Assembly (NCBI GenBank): GCA_018333955.1
Contig: JAGXSD010000030.1
Span: forward strand, 62,001 to 126,000
Origin: Erysipelotrichia bacterium
Lineage (GTDB): Bacteria > Bacillota_I > Bacilli_A > Erysipelotrichales > Erysipelotrichaceae
DNA length: 64,000 bases
Direction: 5' to 3'
The number at the start of each line of letters is the position of its first letter. Position 1 is the first letter of the stretch. This document shows positions 59,888-64,000 of the stretch, piece after piece. A program made the translations under genes and the position numbers. The notes under the pieces were generated by a model. The model worked only from the letters and a program-made list of their open reading frames with translations, was not told where the DNA came from and ran no database searches.

Positions 59888-62515
59888 ATGAAAATAATCA
59901 TTGCGCCAACATCGACACACGATGCTATCATGAAACAGCTTCTTCAAAATGAACAATCTGTTTTTAATGTTTCAGTATTAACGCTTCATGCTTTTAAGGA
60001 GCGTTTTTTAAATCTTGCATCTAATAATTTAGACATGAAGATTCAAGCAATCCCTATCATATCAAAAACTAGAGAAACATGCACGGTGCTTTCATCTTCT
60101 CTATCCTATTTTGATCATCAATTAAGTTGTTTATCACTTGCCCTAGATTGTCATCATCTTGAAATTCCATTTGAATCACTTCCAGAGGATAGTGATAAAG
60201 AAAAAGATATCAAGAAAGTGTGTCTTGCGCTTCAACCATTATTTAGTTCTTATGATTCCATTAAAACAGCGGTATCAAAGTTATCACATGATTTAGAGAT
60301 TTGGATTCATCCACATCCTGTTTCAGCAATTGACCGTGTTATAGTTCAAACCTTACTTGAAAGCCATGCGAAAGAATACCCAATCAAAGAAGTAAATGGC
60401 GATAGGTATATTCGTCATGCTTTAAATCCAGCTTTAGAAGCTCATGGGATTGCTCAGCATATTGTAAAGAATCCAACACTTAAAACAAGTATTTTGTGTG
60501 CTAATCCTTCAGATGTTTCATTATTAACTCATGCATTGAATCTATATCATGTTTCCTATAAATCAACAATCTCAGCTTCTTTTTCAAATATAGTCTCTGC
60601 GTTGATCAGTGCCCTTGAGTATGCATTGAATCCATGTTTAACATCATTCATCTCTTTATGTAAACATCAATTAATTCCCCATCACTATATTCCATCATTA
60701 CTCAAATACATCGATACCTTTAGACTTCCTTATGAAACACTAGCCCACACTTTCAATCATGTATCTTCATTTACAATTAAGAGTGATTTATTTGACCATG
60801 ATATCCATAACTTCATTCAATTGGAAAAAGAAGCTGAAGAGGCCAGACAAGTCATTATTCCAATTCTATTTAGTTGGTCTAAGTCTTTCTGGGTTGAGGA
60901 TGTGTATGCATATTTGATTCAAAGAGATGATTTAACTCATGATCAAAGAAAATCACTTCTTCACATTAAATCCTTGTGTGAAAATGTTTTAGGATCTACT
61001 CTTGATTCGAAAACACAAATTGAACTACTCATTCATCAACTCAAATCTGTGTCTATTCAATTCAATCAAGCAACATCTCATGTAATGATTCATGATCTTT
61101 CCCAAGTGTTTGTTGGGGAAAATGACCAACTTATCATTATGGGAGGTAGCTCAAAGCATTATCCACCTACTCAAAAAATGAGTGGACTTATTGATGAAGC
61201 TTATCTTGCGAAGCTTCCTCTTTATCCTTCACTGAGTGAGCGTAATCTTGCGTTAGTGGCTTTTGAGAGTCATGTATTCACTCAATCCCCTCTAACCATT
61301 CTTTCTTATCCAAGTGCATCCATGGAAGGTAAGCCCATGGAAGTCGCGATTGATCTTAAAGATCATATGAGTCATAGTCCTATATCTCCTTGGAAAGTAG
61401 CACGTCATGCGATTAAACCCGCTCAAAAGTCTCATGCATTATCACCTCTAACCTCAGCTTCATTATTCTTCAAAGAAGACACCATTAAAGGTTCAGTATC
61501 TTCTATTGAACAATTCTTCAATTGTTCCTACCAGTATTTCTTTAATAAAGGACTTAGATTGTCCAAAACATTGGATGGTGGACTCAATTTGGCTCATATG
61601 GGAACTATGATGCACTTTGTCATGGAAAAATGGGTCGAATTAAAGATGCCTAAACTGAATGAAGATTTCATCATGACATCACTACAAGATTACCAATTTG
61701 ACACCACTCATTTATTTCCATACCATGCGCAAGAGCTTGAGACTATTTTCAAACTACTCACTAAGCAGTTGTTGCTTGCCATGGAAAGATTTAAGCATTT
61801 AGAAGAATTTACTCACTTTAAACCTTTTAAGAGTGAACTAGAACTTAATGAAGAACTTGCGTTATTAGATACAACCCTAAAGTTCACAGGGTTCATTGAT
61901 CGCATTGATCATCATGCGGATGCATTCAGAATTATTGACTATAAATCTTCCGCAAAATCAATTAAGAAGGAAAAATTTCTTGCGGGGCGACAAATCCAAT
62001 TATTCACTTATCAGCATCTTTATGCCAAGAAATCAAAACTAAAACCAACTGGTGTTCATTACTATAATCTAAAGAATTCACCAATTGATGCGAAAGCAAA
62101 GTACGTATTAAACTTTCAAGCGACCAATCCTAGACTCATGATTGAAAAGCTATCCCACAAAGAACTGTTCTTAAGCAAAGCAAAACTGAATGCCATTTAT
62201 GTTAACACACAATCATCAAATCATTATTTCAATGATTTAAAGCGCTATAATTTTAATATAGATGGAAGTCTTAATAAAAAGACCCATTATCTAGAAGAAG
62301 GCATTCAAGAAGCACTTGAAGTGATTTTCACTACATTTATTAAGAATCTAAAAGAAGGGAAGATAGAAAAGAATCCAGCTGAAGCCTCAGTATGTCAGTA
62401 CTGTGATTATCAATCCATTTGTCACTTTTCTAAAGCATTTCCAAAACGACCGCTTTTATATGAAGGGGATGTCACCCCACCAAAGAAAGAAGCCCTTAAG
62501 GAGGAGAAAGAATGA
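59888..62515 (+). CDS. addB: AddB-like nuclease/helicase subunit
   Basis: 875 aa, shorter than B. subtilis AddB (about 1166). The N-terminal helicase-like part is degenerate (no classical Walker A). The C-terminal third has the PD-(D/E)XK nuclease core (LKFTGFIDRID, FRIIDYKSSAKS) and an iron-sulfur cluster set: one Cys in FFNCSYQYFF and three in CQYCDYQSIC. AddAB resects double-strand breaks and recognises Chi. It ends in an ATGA overlap with addA. The short length may reflect a compact clade. Confidence 0.85.
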   Translation: MKIIIAPTSTHDAIMKQLLQNEQSVFNVSVLTLHAFKERFLNLASNNLDMKIQAIPIISKTRETCTVLSSSLSYFDHQLSCLSLALDCHHLEIPFESLPEDSDKEKDIKKVCLALQPLFSSYDSIKTAVSKLSHDLEIWIHPHPVSAIDRVIVQTLLESHAKEYPIKEVNGDRYIRHALNPALEAHGIAQHIVKNPTLKTSILCANPSDVSLLTHALNLYHVSYKSTISASFSNIVSALISALEYALNPCLTSFISLCKHQLIPHHYIPSLLKYIDTFRLPYETLAHTFNHVSSFTIKSDLFDHDIHNFIQLEKEAEEARQVIIPILFSWSKSFWVEDVYAYLIQRDDLTHDQRKSLLHIKSLCENVLGSTLDSKTQIELLIHQLKSVSIQFNQATSHVMIHDLSQVFVGENDQLIIMGGSSKHYPPTQKMSGLIDEAYLAKLPLYPSLSERNLALVAFESHVFTQSPLTILSYPSASMEGKPMEVAIDLKDHMSHSPISPWKVARHAIKPAQKSHALSPLTSASLFFKEDTIKGSVSSIEQFFNCSYQYFFNKGLRLSKTLDGGLNLAHMGTMMHFVMEKWVELKMPKLNEDFIMTSLQDYQFDTTHLFPYHAQELETIFKLLTKQLLLAMERFKHLEEFTHFKPFKSELELNEELALLDTTLKFTGFIDRIDHHADAFRIIDYKSSAKSIKKEKFLAGRQIQLFTYQHLYAKKSKLKPTGVHYYNLKNSPIDAKAKYVLNFQATNPRLMIEKLSHKELFLSKAKLNAIYVNTQSSNHYFNDLKRYNFNIDGSLNKKTHYLEEGIQEALEVIFTTFIKNLKEGKIEKNPAEASVCQYCDYQSICHFSKAFPKRPLLYEGDVTPPKKEALKEEKE

Positions 62516-64000
62516 GTATCGAAACATTAACCCATGAAATCTCAACTCTAAAAGACACCAATATCCTTGTGTCTGCTTCAGCTGGGGCTGGTAAGACGAC
62601 ACTTCTTATTAAACGATTAATGACTAGAATCATGAATGATCGAATTAGTGTCAATCAGATTTGTGCTTTGACATTCTCTGAAGCAGCTGCACATGAAATG
62701 AAAGATCGTTTAAAAACAGAACTATTGAAGGTCTATAAATCTTGTCTTGATGAATCACTTGCTAGTTTTATTAAAGAGCAGCTCTCATTAGTGGATACAG
62801 CCATGATATCAACGATCCATAGTTTTGCACTTTCTCTCATTAAGGATTTTTCATATGTGTTGAACCTTGACCCTGAAATGAGCCGAAATGTATTGGATGA
62901 TGGCACCAAGCAACTTCTATTTGATGAATGCAGTGATAGTGTGATTCAAAATGCTATCAAGAATCACCCTGAAGATTTTCAATCTTTGCAATCTTTAGTC
63001 TCAACTTCAGCCTTTGACTTCACAGATATCAAGAAAGTCATTCAAGAGATTTACCAAGTTCGACGCTTACAACTTAATCCTGAAGATTTTGACTTAAAAA
63101 CTTTAATGCTTCACCAAGACCCTTTATCAATCATCCTACCTATTCTAAGCGAGGAGTTCTCACATAAACTCATTAAAGCGTTAGTTGGTTGTGAAGAAGT
63201 GATTCGACTTGGATCAATGAGTGGGACAAAGATGAATCCCGTATTTGATCTTCAAGAGACATTAAACAAATTCCTTACTCAAGTGAATGAAGGTGAATTA
63301 TTGGAGGTCGTTAGAGCGATTCATGGTGAAGTTTGGTTTCAAGGGATTCCAAAGATTAAAGATCATCCGTCCTATAGTAAAGCAAAGTCTGAACTTCAAG
63401 AATGTCTAAAATCATTGTCCACATCTTTTGATGATATTGAAGCTCATCTGAATGATGTATCTTCTTTAGTGCCACATGTGAGACTTGTTATTGAACTTGT
63501 TAAAGAACTAACTGCTTTAATGCAATCAAAGAAAGAGAAGTTAAAAGTCATTGAGTTTGATGATATGGAGCGCTTAGCCTATAACATTCTAACTCATCCC
63601 GATTTTGATGTTCCTGCATTCTATAGATCTCGCTTTAGTGACATCCTAGTCGATGAATTTCAAGATACTAATGATGTTCAAAATGAAATTATTACTTTGA
63701 TTTCCAATGGGAAAAACGTCTTTAGAGTTGGAGATGTTAAACAATCCATATACCGTTTTAGAGGCGCAAAACCTCAACTGATGAGATCAATGATTAAGAA
63801 TCAAACCCCAAAAGTATATGTTTTACCTCACAACTTCAGATCAAGTGAGCCTATTGTAATGTTTAATAATCTTCTCTTTAACATCCTTATGAATGTGGAT
63901 GGCTTTAGCGATGAATATCGCGAAGATGATCGTGTCACTGTTGGAAAAGATTCACAAAAACTCATCACATCTCCTGTTACTTATTTAAAAGTTAATAAAT
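62512..64000 (+). CDS. addA: AddA helicase-nuclease subunit, 3' end cut by window edge
   Basis: About 496 codons visible, starting MSIETLTHEIS. UvrD-type helicase motifs: Walker A SASAGAGKTTLL, Ia TFSEAAAHEM, STIHSFALSLI, Walker B ILVDEFQDTND, motif III GDVKQSIYRFRGA and motif IV region HNFRSS. It starts within the addB stop (ATGA); SD GGAGG. The C-terminal nuclease domain lies beyond the right edge. Confidence 0.93.
   Translation, partial: MSIETLTHEISTLKDTNILVSASAGAGKTTLLIKRLMTRIMNDRISVNQICALTFSEAAAHEMKDRLKTELLKVYKSCLDESLASFIKEQLSLVDTAMISTIHSFALSLIKDFSYVLNLDPEMSRNVLDDGTKQLLFDECSDSVIQNAIKNHPEDFQSLQSLVSTSAFDFTDIKKVIQEIYQVRRLQLNPEDFDLKTLMLHQDPLSIILPILSEEFSHKLIKALVGCEEVIRLGSMSGTKMNPVFDLQETLNKFLTQVNEGELLEVVRAIHGEVWFQGIPKIKDHPSYSKAKSELQECLKSLSTSFDDIEAHLNDVSSLVPHVRLVIELVKELTALMQSKKEKLKVIEFDDMERLAYNILTHPDFDVPAFYRSRFSDILVDEFQDTNDVQNEIITLISNGKNVFRVGDVKQSIYRFRGAKPQLMRSMIKNQTPKVYVLPHNFRSSEPIVMFNNLLFNILMNVDGFSDEYREDDRVTVGKDSQKLITSPVTYLKVNK

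Noticed and set aside
1-64000. Prophage, CRISPR array or defence island
   Set aside because: No integrase, capsid, Cas, restriction or toxin-antitoxin genes and no regularly spaced repeats were found.

Overview
The window reads as a low-GC Gram-positive (Bacillota) chromosome. The code is standard: TGA ends genes and TGG encodes Trp. Supporting signs are a glmS ribozyme ahead of glmS, a CIRCE operator ahead of htpG, comFA/comFC, addA/addB, lipoprotein signal peptides, strong Shine-Dalgarno (SD) sites and cre-like operators. The tRNA genes present (Leu-GAG, Ala-GGC, Arg-CCG, Val-GAC) argue against a reduced parasitic genome. A free-living Erysipelotrichia- or Izemoplasma-like fermenter is my guess only. 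No phage, insertion sequence, CRISPR array or rRNA operon was seen.

Layout. (1) 1-3.9 kb: mannitol PTS genes mtlA-mtlR-mtlF, the last cut by the window edge. (2) 4-16 kb: cell-wall amino sugars and small housekeeping genes: polysaccharide deacetylase, NYN/LOTUS protein, nagA-nagB, two M20 peptidases, a queuosine-precursor transporter, three related small membrane proteins, an esterase, tRNA-Leu, and the glmS ribozyme with glmS. (3) 16-21 kb: an ECF-type importer with an MFS permease, divergent from a LacI-type regulator. (4) 21.3-44.2 kb: a large beta-glucan utilisation locus. (5) 44.2-64 kb: a tRNA cluster, a cysteine desulfurase/thioredoxin/CcdA-like redox operon, a lactonase, PspC, comFA/comFC, htpG, an LTA-synthase-like sulfatase, DegV, YigZ, a Fur-family regulator, a permease, and addB-addA (addA cut by the right edge).

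The beta-glucan locus is the most distinctive part. Outside the cell, lipoproteins of GH16 (laminarinase type), GH30 and GH3 would cut beta-1,3/1,6-glucan. Two solute-binding lipoproteins, one of 967 aa with a long N-terminal extension, and two permease pairs would import oligosaccharides. GH5, a second GH16 without a signal peptide and a domain-permuted GH3 would finish the job inside. No ABC ATPase is encoded, so a shared MsmX-type ATPase elsewhere is expected. Two poorly understood envelope proteins sit between the permease pairs: a 788-aa protein resembling DUF5696 proteins and a 675-aa NHL/TPR/YIP1-like protein. Four promoter regions carry LacI/CcpA-type palindromes, most of them overlapping the -35 or spacer.

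Other points: five genes without an SD have a -10 box 6-10 nt before the start codon (possible leaderless mRNAs), and the comFA ribosome-binding site lies inside a terminator-like hairpin. All functions are inferred from sequence by eye; no database search was run.
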